Source of the DNA: an uncultured Eubacteriales bacterium
Lineage (GTDB): Bacteria > Bacillota > Clostridia > Oscillospirales > Acutalibacteraceae
DNA length: 64,000 nucleotides
Assembly (NCBI GenBank): GCA_934489735.1
Contig: CAKSSR010000001.1
Coordinates: 1 to 64,000, forward strand
Reading direction: 5' to 3'
The notes beneath the pieces were generated by a model. It did not search any database. It had not been told where the DNA came from and worked only from the letters and a program-made list of their open reading frames with translations. Shown here piece after piece: positions 23,409-32,689 of this stretch (positions are counted from its first letter, which is position 1; every line of letters begins with the position of its first letter). The position numbers and the translations under genes are program-made.

Positions 23409-23933
23409 ATGATTATACTTGGAATAGACCCGGGATATGCAATAGTAGGATATGGAGTAATAAGTTTTAATGGAAGTTGCTATAAAGCAATAGAATTTGG
23501 AGCTATTTTTACAGAACCAGATATAAGTCTACCGGAACGTTTAGAGATTATATATAATAGAATAGAAAGTATAATAAACAGAATAAAACCAGATGCAATT
23601 TCGATAGAAAGTTTATATTTTCAGAACAATCAAAAGACGGCGATAATGGTAGCAGAAGCCAGAGGGGTAATATTACTTGTAGCTCAGATGAATAAGATAA
23701 AGATATTTGAGTATACGCCCTTGCAAGTCAAAACAATAGTAACGGGTTATGGCAAAGCAAAGAAGCCGCAGGTTATGGATATGACAAAAAGATTATTAAG
23801 ACTTAAGGAAATGCCAAAGCCGGATGATACAGCTGATGCATTAGCAATAGCAATTTGTCATGCAAATGTATGCGGAAGTGAGTTAAAATTAAAGATTATA
23901 AGCGAGAAAGGAAAAAATAAAGATGTTTTTTAG
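23409..23933 (+). CDS. ruvC: Holliday junction resolvase RuvC
   Basis: 174 aa from the ATG at 23409, following AGGGGTAG; 20 upstream in-frame codons are not RuvC-like. Motifs: ILGIDPGYAIVGYGVI (first catalytic Asp), ISIESLYFQNNQKTA (catalytic Glu), and a C-terminal KPDDTADALAIAICH (last Asp pair). It cuts Holliday junctions resolved by RuvAB. First gene of ruvC-ruvA-ruvB; overlaps ruvA by 11 nt. Confidence 0.95.
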   Translation: MIILGIDPGYAIVGYGVISFNGSCYKAIEFGAIFTEPDISLPERLEIIYNRIESIINRIKPDAISIESLYFQNNQKTAIMVAEARGVILLVAQMNKIKIFEYTPLQVKTIVTGYGKAKKPQVMDMTKRLLRLKEMPKPDDTADALAIAICHANVCGSELKLKIISEKGKNKDVF

Positions 23934-24510
23934 TTTAAATGGGACTCTTATTTATAAAGAAGCGGGAATAGTAGCAATTGAATGTGCAGGTGTTGGATAT
24001 AGATGCTTCATTACAGAGAACACTCAAAGATTTTTACCAGAGGTAGGGGAACAATTAAAATTATTTACTTGCTTGAATGTCAGAGAAGACTCGATGACGA
24101 TATTTGGATTTTATACAAAGGAAGAGAAAGATTGTTTTAAGACAATTACATCTGTATCAGGAGTCGGAGCGAAAGTTGGATTAGCCATACTTTCACAATT
24201 TTCACCGGAAGAAGTAGCTATGTACATAGCATCAGGCGATGGGAAGAAACTAACAAAGGCATCAGGTGTAGGGCCTAAGCTGGCGAGTAGGATTGTTTTA
24301 GAATTAAAAGACAAATTTAAGGATATATCGATAAATAATAATAAATATTTAGGAGCTATATCGAAATCTAAAAACATAGAGCAAGCAATACAAGCATTAG
24401 CGGTATTAGGCTATTCAGAAGAAGATATATCTGAACCAATTTCTAAATTAGACTCATCATTATCAGTAGAAGAATTGATAAGATTGACTTTAAAATCTAT
24501 GGCAAGATGA
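23923..24510 (+). CDS. ruvA: Holliday junction branch migration protein RuvA
   Basis: 195 aa. Tetrameric junction-binding protein. N-terminal OB-fold (MFFSLNGTLIYKEAGIVAIECAGVGYRC, cited in part), two helix-hairpin-helix motifs (ITSVSGVGAKVGLAILSQF and LTKASGVGPKLASRIVLEL) and a C-terminal helical domain that contacts RuvB. The start is inside ruvC and the stop overlaps an ATG of ruvB (ATGA, 24507-24510). Confidence 0.96.
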   Translation: MFFSLNGTLIYKEAGIVAIECAGVGYRCFITENTQRFLPEVGEQLKLFTCLNVREDSMTIFGFYTKEEKDCFKTITSVSGVGAKVGLAILSQFSPEEVAMYIASGDGKKLTKASGVGPKLASRIVLELKDKFKDISINNNKYLGAISKSKNIEQAIQALAVLGYSEEDISEPISKLDSSLSVEELIRLTLKSMAR

Positions 24511-24527
24511 GAAAAGAAGGTGATATT

Positions 24528-25586
24528 TTGAATGATTACGAATTGGATTATGAAAATAGAATAATGGATCCTGAAGAAATATCAGAGGATGTTGACAATC
24601 CACTTAGGCCACGGGCATTAAATGACTATATAGGTCAAGAGAAAGCGAAAGAAAATTTATCAATTTTTATAGAGGCAGCAAAGATTAGGAAAGAGACGCT
24701 TGATCATGTTTTATTATACGGACCTCCAGGGTTGGGAAAAACTACATTAGCAGGTATAATTGCAAATGAATTAAATGTCAATATAAAGATAACGTCTGGA
24801 CCAGCGATAGAAAAACCAGGAGACCTGGCGGCAATATTGACGAACTTAAATGAAGGTGATGTATTATTCATTGATGAGATTCATAGAATTTCTAGAAGCG
24901 TAGAAGAAATATTATATCCTGCAATGGAGGATTTTACTATCGATATAATAACAGGGAAGGGACAAATGGCATCGTCTTATCATCTTCCTTTATCGAAGTT
25001 TACACTTGTTGGAGCAACTACAAGAGCTGGTCAACTTTCGGCACCTCTTAGAGACAGATTTGGAGTGATACTTAGACTAGAACTTTACTCGCCTGAAGAA
25101 TTGGCTCAAATAGTAAAGAGAAGTGCAAGCATATTGGGAGTGAGAATAGATGAAGATGCAGCAATAGAGATTGCTTCGAGATCCAGAGGGACTCCAAGAA
25201 TAGTCAATAGATTACTAAAAAGGGTCAGAGATTTTGCTCAAGTGATGAATAAAGGTGACATAAATTTGCAAATTGCTAAGAAAGCTTTAGACAGACTTGA
25301 AATAGACGAACTAGGTTTAGATGCAAATGACAGAAGAATGCTTGAAACATTAATAAATTACTACAACGGAGGACCTGTAGGGATAGAAACGTTAGCAACA
25401 TCTATAGGAGAAGAAGCGATAACGTTGGAAGATGTCTATGAACCATATTTGATTCAAATAGGATATATAAATAGAACCAAAAGAGGAAGATGCGCTACGA
25501 AAGCAGCATACTTGCACTTGGGAATTTCACCGCCGGCTAACATATGCCAGCAACAACAGAACTTTTTTGATAATAATAATATATAA
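24528..25586 (+). CDS. ruvB: Holliday junction branch migration helicase RuvB
   Basis: 352 aa from TTG at 24528, chosen because AAGAAGGTGA at 24514-24523 is well placed for it; an in-frame ATG at 24507 overlapping the ruvA stop would give 359 aa. AAA+ motor: RPRALNDYIGQEKAKENL, Walker A GPPGLGKTTLA, Walker B LFIDEIHR, sensor GATTRAG with SAPLRDRFG, and the winged-helix C-terminus (YNGGPVGIETLA, RGRCATKAAY). Drives branch migration with RuvA. Confidence 0.96.
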   Translation: MNDYELDYENRIMDPEEISEDVDNPLRPRALNDYIGQEKAKENLSIFIEAAKIRKETLDHVLLYGPPGLGKTTLAGIIANELNVNIKITSGPAIEKPGDLAAILTNLNEGDVLFIDEIHRISRSVEEILYPAMEDFTIDIITGKGQMASSYHLPLSKFTLVGATTRAGQLSAPLRDRFGVILRLELYSPEELAQIVKRSASILGVRIDEDAAIEIASRSRGTPRIVNRLLKRVRDFAQVMNKGDINLQIAKKALDRLEIDELGLDANDRRMLETLINYYNGGPVGIETLATSIGEEAITLEDVYEPYLIQIGYINRTKRGRCATKAAYLHLGISPPANICQQQQNFFDNNNI

Positions 25587-25601
25587 GAGGGAGGCTTATA
25601 G

Positions 25602-26945
25602 ATGGGAAGACTTTTTGGAACTGATGGAGTTAGAGGAATTGCAAATAAAGAGTTAACTCCTGAACTAGCAATGAATATAGGAAGAGCAGCTGCCTACGTA
25701 TTAGGCAACAGTATGCAAAAAAAGCCTAAAATATTGATAGGTAAAGACACAAGGATGTCATCAGACATGTTGGAGGGAGCGCTAATAGCAGGAATTTGTT
25801 CAGCAGGAGCAGACGTAGAACTATTAGGAGTAGTACCAACGCCTACAGTAGCATTTCTAGTTAACAAATATGATACAGATGCAGGGATAATGATATCAGC
25901 TTCACATAATCCATTTGAATTTAACGGCATTAAGATATTTAATAACGACGGTTACAAGTTACCTGACATCATCGAAGATAAAATAGAATCAATCATATTA
26001 GATAAAAGTGAAGTAATCAACAAAACAGGAGCAAACATAGGAACGGTAAAACGTTCTAATAACGCATTGAGAGATTATATCGAACATATAAAAAAGACAA
26101 TAGATGGACCTATTGATGGGATAAAAGTAGCTATAGACTGTTCCAATGGATCATCATCGGTTACGGCAGAGAAGTTGTTTTCAGAATTAGGCGTGGATTA
26201 TCATATTATATCGAACTCGCCGAACGGATTTAATATAAATGATGAATGTGGATCGACGCACATATATAAACTTTCAGAATATGTCAAAGAAAATAAGATG
26301 GATGTAGGAATAGCCTTCGACGGAGATGCTGATCGATGTCTAGCTGTAGACGAAAAGGGAAATTTGATAGATGGAGACATAATAATGGCAATATGTGCTT
26401 TTGATATGAAAAACAGGGGCATATTAAAAAAGAATACCGTTGTGGGAACTGTTATGTCGAATTTAGGATTTATTAAATTTTGCAAAGAAAATGGCATGAA
26501 CTTTATATCGACAAAAGTAGGAGACAGATACGTCTTGGAGACTATGTTAAGAGAAAATTATAACTTTGGAGGAGAACAGTCAGGACATGTAATATTCTTA
26601 GATCATTCGAGTACGGGCGATGGTCAATTAACAGCCGTTCAGTTACTATCTGTTATGAAAAGAAGTGGAAAAAAGATATCTGAATTAGCATCTATTATGA
26701 AAAAGTGTCCGCAAGTAATGAAAAATGTTACAGTTACTGCAGATGGTAAGATAGATTTTTATACGAATGAAGATATAAGAAAGAAAATAGAAGAAGCTAA
26801 GAGGACCCTAGGAGAAGATGGGAGAGTAGTTGTAAGATTATCAGGGACTGAACCGTTAGTCAGAGTAATGGTAGAAGGGAACGACGTAGATTTTATAAAT
26901 TATCTCGCAGAAGACATAGCAAATACAATTAATGAAAAACTTTAA
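25602..26945 (+). CDS. glmM: Phosphoglucosamine mutase
   Basis: 447 aa. Converts glucosamine 6-phosphate to glucosamine 1-phosphate for UDP-GlcNAc and peptidoglycan. Starts MGRLFGTDGVRGIAN. The active-site phosphoserine loop is ISASHNPFEFNGIK, the Mg loop is FDGDADRC, the sugar-binding loop GGEQSGHVIF, and the phosphate-binding loop RLSGTEPLVRVMVEG. Full length. GAGGGAGG precedes the ATG, 15 nt after ruvB; it is probably co-transcribed with ruvCAB. Confidence 0.96.
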   Translation: MGRLFGTDGVRGIANKELTPELAMNIGRAAAYVLGNSMQKKPKILIGKDTRMSSDMLEGALIAGICSAGADVELLGVVPTPTVAFLVNKYDTDAGIMISASHNPFEFNGIKIFNNDGYKLPDIIEDKIESIILDKSEVINKTGANIGTVKRSNNALRDYIEHIKKTIDGPIDGIKVAIDCSNGSSSVTAEKLFSELGVDYHIISNSPNGFNINDECGSTHIYKLSEYVKENKMDVGIAFDGDADRCLAVDEKGNLIDGDIIMAICAFDMKNRGILKKNTVVGTVMSNLGFIKFCKENGMNFISTKVGDRYVLETMLRENYNFGGEQSGHVIFLDHSSTGDGQLTAVQLLSVMKRSGKKISELASIMKKCPQVMKNVTVTADGKIDFYTNEDIRKKIEEAKRTLGEDGRVVVRLSGTEPLVRVMVEGNDVDFINYLAEDIANTINEKL

Positions 26946-26969
26946 AGAATTTAAGGGAGGTAGAAAGAA

Positions 26970-27215
26970 TTGCATGACAAAACAATGACTTTTTCAATAG
27001 AAAAAGATAAAGATGAAGATATTAGACGAATATTGATTATAGTTTATGAGGCATTGAAGAAACAAGGATATAGTCCTATTAATCAAATAGTGGGATATAT
27101 ATTATCTGATGATCCTACATTTATAACAACTTATAATAATGCAAGGAATTTAATACAAAAAGTAGACCGAAATGAACTCTTGCAATCTCTAGTTAAATTT
27201 TATGTAAATAATTAG
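26970..27215 (+). CDS. ireB: IreB family regulatory phosphoprotein
   Basis: 81 aa, TTG start after GGGAGG. Matches the IreB/UPF0297 family (KTMTFSIEKDKDEDIRRIL, then GYSPINQIVGYILSDDPTFITTYNNAR). In Enterococcus IreB is a target of the IreK Ser/Thr kinase and lowers cephalosporin resistance; the Thr residues near the N-terminus are the phosphorylation region. It often lies with ruvX and alaS, but here ruvX is about 20 kb away. A terminator follows. Confidence 0.92.
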   Translation: MHDKTMTFSIEKDKDEDIRRILIIVYEALKKQGYSPINQIVGYILSDDPTFITTYNNARNLIQKVDRNELLQSLVKFYVNN

Positions 27216-27221
27216 AATACG

Positions 27222-27266
27222 AAACTTCTAGTTGATTTTAAACGATCTCAATCTGGAAGTTTTTAT
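27222..27266 (+). terminator. Terminator after ireB
   Basis: AAACTTCTAG (27222-27231) pairs with CTGGAAGTTT (27253-27262, one wobble) followed by TTTT. Confidence 0.75.
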
Positions 27267-27293
27267 AATATATTGAAAAGAGGTTACTGACTT

Positions 27294-27827
27294 ATGAATT
27301 TAGAGGAAAAACAGATAAGCAGCAAAGAAATATTTAATGGGAAGATATTAAAATTAAATGTGGATAAGATATCTTTACCAAATGGGAAAGAAGCTACGAG
27401 AGAAGTGGTATATCATAAGGGAGCAGTCTGCGTAGCAGCATTGACAGATGATAACGAATTGCTATTTGTTAGACAATATCGATATCCGTTTGGGAAGGAA
27501 TTATTAGAACTACCAGCAGGAAAATTAGAAGACGGGATATCTGAAATAGATAATGCAAAGAAAGAATTGATAGAAGAAACGGGAGCTATAGGAAAAGATT
27601 ACGAATATTTAGGCGCAATGTATTCTAGCCCAGGTTTTACTAACGAAGTAGTACACATGTACTTCTGTCATGTCGATTATTTTGAAGACCCTTCACCAGA
27701 TGAAGACGAATTTCTAGATATAGTTAAGATCCCATTAGATAAATGTCTGGAAATGATATATAATGATGAAATAAAAGATGCTAAGACTCAATTACTAATT
27801 TTGAAAATAAGAAATAAATTAAGATAG
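27294..27827 (+). CDS. nudF: NUDIX ADP-ribose pyrophosphatase
   Basis: 177 aa. Hydrolyses ADP-ribose to AMP and ribose 5-phosphate. The family arrangement is clear: EKQISSKEIFNGKILKL at the start, VRQYRYPFGKELLELPAGK, and the NUDIX box GKLEDGISEIDNAKKELIEETGA (cited in part), where the usual R-E-U is K-E-L. YSSPGFTNEVVHMYF then marks the ADP-ribose group (Pro about 16 residues after the box). AAAGAGG lies upstream. dnaE starts 10 nt after its stop. A link with the macro-domain proteins (ADP-ribose metabolism) is possible but unsupported. Confidence 0.9.
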   Translation: MNLEEKQISSKEIFNGKILKLNVDKISLPNGKEATREVVYHKGAVCVAALTDDNELLFVRQYRYPFGKELLELPAGKLEDGISEIDNAKKELIEETGAIGKDYEYLGAMYSSPGFTNEVVHMYFCHVDYFEDPSPDEDEFLDIVKIPLDKCLEMIYNDEIKDAKTQLLILKIRNKLR

Positions 27828-27837
27828 GAAATGAAAA

Positions 27838-30800
27838 ATGGATAAATTTGTTCATCTGCATGTACACAGCGAGTACAGTTTGCTTGATGGTGCATGCCGT
27901 ATTAACGATTTGATTAAAAAAGTAAAATCTATGGGTCAAGAGGCTGTTGCTATAACTGACCACGGCGTCATGTACGGAGTGATAAATTTTTATAAAGAGG
28001 CTAAAAAAGCAGGAATTAAACCTATTATTGGATGCGAAGTTTACGTTGCACCAAGAAAAATGAAGGATAAAGTGAAAGAATTAGATTCTGACAATTATCA
28101 TTTACTATTACTATGTGAGAACGAACAAGGATATAAGAATTTGATAAAAATGGTCTCGAAATCTTTTTTGGAAGGATTCTATTTTAAACCAAGAATAGAT
28201 TTGGATTTATTAGAAAGATACAGCGGCGGATTAATTGGAATGTCAGCTTGTCTATCGGGAGGGATCTCGAAGTGTTTATTAAGAAATGATTACGATTCGG
28301 CTAAGGAATTGGCATTAAAGTATAGGAAAATCTTCGGCGAAGAGAACTTCTATATAGAGATTCAGGATCATGGCTTGCAAGACGAGAAAAGAGTTAACCC
28401 TTTATTGATTAAACTATCAAAAGAAACTAATATACCAATGGTATGTACTAATGACTGTCACTATATAGAAAAAGATGATAGCTATGTCCATGATGTATTG
28501 CTTTGTATACAAACTAACCACACCTTGAATGATAATAATAGAATGAAGTTTTCTTCTGATGAGTTCTATTTGAAAAGTGAAAAGGAAATGTCAGAATTGT
28601 TTTACTATATCCCTGAAGCAATTGAGAATACGGTGAAAATTGCTGACAAATGTAATGTGGACTTTGAATTTGGGAACGTTAAATTGCCTCATTTTGATAT
28701 TCCTGATGAAAAAGATCACTTCGAATATTTCAAAAGGAAGTGTTTCGAAGGACTTCATAAGAGATATGATACTATTGATAATAAATTGATTGAAAGATTG
28801 AATTACGAATTGGAAACAATAAGTAAAATGGGATACGTGGATTACTATTTGATAGTTAATGACTTCGTCAGCTATGCAAAAAATAATAATATCCCAGTAG
28901 GACCTGGTAGAGGATCAGGAGCTGGAAGCTTGGCAGCATTCTGTATAGGTATAACTGATATAGATCCAATGAAATATAATCTAATTTTTGAAAGATTTCT
29001 TAATCCTGAAAGGATCAGTATGCCAGACTTTGATGTCGACTTTTGCTATGAACGAAGAAGTGAAGTTATCGAATATGTTATAAGAAAGTATGGGGCAGAT
29101 CATGTTGCGCAAATTGTTACATTCGGAACCATGGCAGCAAGAGGTGCTATTAGAGATGTTGGAAGAGTTATGGCAGTGCCTTATCAAGACGTGGATAAGA
29201 TTGCAAAATTGATACCTCAGGATATAGGAATGACAATAGATAAAGCATTGGAAAACAAAGAACTGAAAAATATTTATAATAGTAACAAAGTGTATATGAA
29301 TTTAATAGATACCGCAAGAAAAATAGAAGGAATGCCTAGACATGCATCAATGCATGCTGCAGGAGTCGTAATTACGAAAGAACCTGTTGACTATTACGTG
29401 CCATTGTCTAAGAATGATGAATCAATCGTTACTCAATATGTTATGACAACCTTGGAAGAATTGGGCTTGCTAAAGATAGACTTTCTGGGACTTAGAACTT
29501 TGACAGTCTTAGATCACGCTATGAAAATGGTTAATGCAAATAATAAAGATGTTTCATTCGATAATATAGATTATAATGATAAAAATGTCTTTAATATGAT
29601 TTCATTAGGGAAAACACAGGGAGTATTTCAATTTGAGTCAGACGGAATGAGAAATATTATGACTAAACTAAAACCAGAGAACATAGAAGATTTAATAGCA
29701 GTTGTATCTTTATATAGACCAGGCCCTATGGACAGTATACCAATGTATATAGAAAATAGACATCACCCTGACGATATTAAATATGATCATGAACTATTAA
29801 GAGATATATTGAAAGTAACATACGGGTGTATAATATATCAAGAGCAAGTAATGCAAATTTTTAGGGTTTTAGCGGGATATTCCTTAGGAAGAGCTGATAT
29901 TGTTCGAAGAGCTATGTCTAAAAAAAAGCTGGAAGTTATGAAAAAGGAACAGGATATATTCGTCAATGGACTTATTGATGAAAATGGTAAGATTTTAGTA
30001 GAAGGATGTGTGAGAAAGGGAATAAAAAAGGAAGTAGCGCTCAACATATATTCAAAAATGGAAAGCTTTGCTCAGTATGCATTTAATAAATCTCATGGGG
30101 CGGCTTATGCTATTTTGTCGTACAGGACAGCGTGGATGAAATATTATTATCCAAAAGAATTTATGGCATCATTATTGACTAGCGTGATGGATAATACATC
30201 TAAACTAATTTCATATATTTCTACCTGTAATGAGATGGAAGTTAAGATTTTGCCACCGGATATTAACAAAAGTGAACTAAACTTTATAGTGGACAATGAT
30301 AAAATAAGATTTGGTTTGCTAGCAATTAAGGGCTTGGGAAGAAATGCTTCGAATGATATAATAAATGAAAGGAACTTAAATGGAAACTTTAAGTCATTAT
30401 ATGATTTTTGTGCCAGAATGCAAGAAAACAAAGCTATATCAAAAAAAATAGTAGAAGCATTAATAAGAAGTGGAACTTTTGACAACCTGGGCAATAATAG
30501 AAGAGAAATGATGGAAGCATATGAGGATATATTAAGCATACTGGATTCAGAAAGAAGAACTAAAATTAAAGGACAAATAAGTTTCTTTGATATGGGAATG
30601 ACCAATGATGATAAATTTGTTCCTTACAATATAAAGCATGTTACAGAATATTCAGAAGAAGATTTGTTAGCTATGGAGAAAGAAACGTTGGGAGTGTATA
30701 TTTCTAACCATCCATTGGCTGAATATAATGAAATTATTAAATCTCTTGACACGACTAAAATAGCAGATATTAATAATAAGAATGGGGAAGTGGCAGTAGT

Positions 30801-31290
30801 AGGAATTATTACTTCGGTAAAGCTTAAGTCTACAAAGAATAATGATATGATGGCAATAATTGATATCGAGGATACAAGTGGACTGGCTAGAAATGTAGTA
30901 GTATTTCCTAGCACATTCCAGAAATATTCTTATGAAATAAGAGAAGGAAACATAGTATTAATAAATGTAAATGTCTATTGTGATGAAGAAATTGTTAAAA
31001 TATTTTGCAAAAAAATAGAGCCGATTAAAAATTATAAGAATAATAAAGATAATAAGAAAAAAAGGGGAAAGGGTTTGTATGTAAGACTTGATAGTAGGGA
31101 ATCAAAAGAGTATAATAAATTAAAAAATCTAATAGATATATTCGAAGGGAATTTCCCTATATATACTTTTTTTAAAGATGAGAATAAATTATTTTTAATG
31201 CCTAGAAGTCAGTTTATAGATATTAACGATTTTATTATAAAAGAATTAAAAAACTTGCTTGGAGAAGGGAATGTATATGTAGAGAAATAG
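27838..31290 (+). CDS. dnaE: DNA polymerase III subunit alpha (DnaE)
   Basis: 1150 aa. N-terminal PHP domain (FVHLHVHSEYSLLDGA; ITDHGVMYG), then the C-family polymerase core: GPGRGSGAGSLAAF, catalytic PDFDVDF, KIDFLGLRTLT with the third Asp, GVFQFES, YRPGP, and FNKSHGAAYA. The C-terminal helix-hairpin-helix and OB-fold region (VAVVGIITSVKLKST) follows. Firmicutes usually also carry PolC elsewhere, and DnaE then extends primers. A GAAATGAAAA sequence precedes the ATG, so the ribosome site is weak. Confidence 0.96.
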   Translation: MDKFVHLHVHSEYSLLDGACRINDLIKKVKSMGQEAVAITDHGVMYGVINFYKEAKKAGIKPIIGCEVYVAPRKMKDKVKELDSDNYHLLLLCENEQGYKNLIKMVSKSFLEGFYFKPRIDLDLLERYSGGLIGMSACLSGGISKCLLRNDYDSAKELALKYRKIFGEENFYIEIQDHGLQDEKRVNPLLIKLSKETNIPMVCTNDCHYIEKDDSYVHDVLLCIQTNHTLNDNNRMKFSSDEFYLKSEKEMSELFYYIPEAIENTVKIADKCNVDFEFGNVKLPHFDIPDEKDHFEYFKRKCFEGLHKRYDTIDNKLIERLNYELETISKMGYVDYYLIVNDFVSYAKNNNIPVGPGRGSGAGSLAAFCIGITDIDPMKYNLIFERFLNPERISMPDFDVDFCYERRSEVIEYVIRKYGADHVAQIVTFGTMAARGAIRDVGRVMAVPYQDVDKIAKLIPQDIGMTIDKALENKELKNIYNSNKVYMNLIDTARKIEGMPRHASMHAAGVVITKEPVDYYVPLSKNDESIVTQYVMTTLEELGLLKIDFLGLRTLTVLDHAMKMVNANNKDVSFDNIDYNDKNVFNMISLGKTQGVFQFESDGMRNIMTKLKPENIEDLIAVVSLYRPGPMDSIPMYIENRHHPDDIKYDHELLRDILKVTYGCIIYQEQVMQIFRVLAGYSLGRADIVRRAMSKKKLEVMKKEQDIFVNGLIDENGKILVEGCVRKGIKKEVALNIYSKMESFAQYAFNKSHGAAYAILSYRTAWMKYYYPKEFMASLLTSVMDNTSKLISYISTCNEMEVKILPPDINKSELNFIVDNDKIRFGLLAIKGLGRNASNDIINERNLNGNFKSLYDFCARMQENKAISKKIVEALIRSGTFDNLGNNRREMMEAYEDILSILDSERRTKIKGQISFFDMGMTNDDKFVPYNIKHVTEYSEEDLLAMEKETLGVYISNHPLAEYNEIIKSLDTTKIADINNKNGEVAVVGIITSVKLKSTKNNDMMAIIDIEDTSGLARNVVVFPSTFQKYSYEIREGNIVLINVNVYCDEEIVKIFCKKIEPIKNYKNNKDNKKKRGKGLYVRLDSRESKEYNKLKNLIDIFEGNFPIYTFFKDENKLFLMPRSQFIDINDFIIKELKNLLGEGNVYVEK

Positions 31291-31324
31291 AATATTAAAT
31301 CTTGATGAAAGGAATAATTAGTCT

Positions 31325-32623
31325 ATGTATGGGAAAGTAAGTGAAAGTTCACGCTTTAAATTTTGTAGATCAATAATATTTGTCTTAATGTACGTGCTAT
31401 GCTTCTGTGCATTCTTGATTAGAAGATCTGTTTCAATTGGGGCAATGGGTGTTGCTTCTTCGTTTAATATTGGCATAGGAGTGTATTCAAGCTTAGGCAT
31501 AATGTATTACATCGTATCATTGTTTGGCAGTTTGTTTGGGGGAATATTGTCTGATAAAAGTGATTCAAGATTAATATTGCCTGTTATAATTGGCTGTAGT
31601 GCTTTGTTTTCCTGTGGGATGATAGGATTTGAAATTTTATATCATGTCGGAATGATCAACTTTGATGCTGTCATCATGTATATGTATACAGTCTGGATTG
31701 TCTCAGCACTTGCCCAGTCGATGATTTTCGTTATATGCATGAAGCTGTTGTCCTTCTGGTATCCAAGTAAATTAAGGATTTATTTCATGTCTGGATGGTT
31801 TACTTATAAAGAACTTGGTTCCATTTTCTCAACTTTATTGATAGTTTCGATGATACGCACGCTTAATCCTGAAATGATCTTCTTAGTCCCGGCTTTTGTT
31901 GGGGTCTTCATATGTATAATTAGCTTTATATTATTAAGGGACAAGCCTAATGAAAAGTTATTATCTCTTGACAGTGAGTCAATAGTTGATGAAAATACTT
32001 CATTTCTTTATAGAATTAACAAATATGTCTTGTTTAATAAATCAATATGGTTGTTAAGTTTAGTATTATTATGTATATTCATATTAAATCATGGACCTAT
32101 GGATTTCCTTAGAATACATTTTAATGATAATAAATTAAACTTATTGTCGCCTTCTTTTATTAGAAATTTCTTAATACCTATCTGTGGTTTAATAGGAGTG
32201 TTAGCAGTTCCTTTGATCTCTGAAAAAGTATTAAAAGGAAATAGAAAACTCGCCCTTCTGATGTATATAGGCTTTGGCTTTTTATGTATGACCAATATAT
32301 GGCTTATAGAAAAGTTCTCTTTCATTATACCAGGCCTATTCATTTATTGCATAAAGATGATATTGTTGCTCTTTTTGATCATGAGTTTATATGGGTCTGT
32401 GGTGCTTGTTAATATGATCGTGGTAAGTCTAGTCCCAAAGAGTGTAGTCTCTACAGCCGTAGGCTTTGTTGCATCAATTAGTTATATAGGTTCAATTATT
32501 GTCATATTATCTAATAAATTTACTAGGCAGTTTAGTATCGATTCACTTATGGGCATATGGGGTCTATTGTATTTGGTTGCTTTAGTCCTTATGTCAGTAT
32601 TTTATAAAAGAAGTAAGAAATAA
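31325..32623 (+). CDS. MFS-type permease, substrate unknown
   Basis: 432 aa with about 12 hydrophobic helices in two sets of six, split by a polar stretch near residues 205-235 (RDKPNEKLLSLDSESIVDEN, cited in part). The loop between helices 2 and 3, GGILSDKSDSR, is the G-x-x-x-D-(R/K)-x-G-R-type MFS motif A. An AAAGGAAT site precedes the ATG. Overall it resembles the glycerol-phosphate/organophosphate:Pi antiporter-like MFS branch, but the substrate cannot be assigned. Single gene ended by the terminator at 32633-32676. Confidence 0.8.
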   Translation: MYGKVSESSRFKFCRSIIFVLMYVLCFCAFLIRRSVSIGAMGVASSFNIGIGVYSSLGIMYYIVSLFGSLFGGILSDKSDSRLILPVIIGCSALFSCGMIGFEILYHVGMINFDAVIMYMYTVWIVSALAQSMIFVICMKLLSFWYPSKLRIYFMSGWFTYKELGSIFSTLLIVSMIRTLNPEMIFLVPAFVGVFICIISFILLRDKPNEKLLSLDSESIVDENTSFLYRINKYVLFNKSIWLLSLVLLCIFILNHGPMDFLRIHFNDNKLNLLSPSFIRNFLIPICGLIGVLAVPLISEKVLKGNRKLALLMYIGFGFLCMTNIWLIEKFSFIIPGLFIYCIKMILLLFLIMSLYGSVVLVNMIVVSLVPKSVVSTAVGFVASISYIGSIIVILSNKFTRQFSIDSLMGIWGLLYLVALVLMSVFYKRSKK

Positions 32624-32632
32624 TAAAAAGTC

Positions 32633-32676
32633 AGCTGTATCTTAGTCCTATTGAACTTTGATACAGCTAATCTTTT
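32633..32676. terminator. Bidirectional terminator
   Basis: AGCTGTATC (32633-32641) pairs with GATACAGCT (32660-32668); T-rich after it on the plus strand, and CTTTTTATTATT on the minus strand. It lies between the MFS gene and the end of the hydrogenase operon. Confidence 0.85.
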
Positions 32677-32689
32677 GTCATATTATATA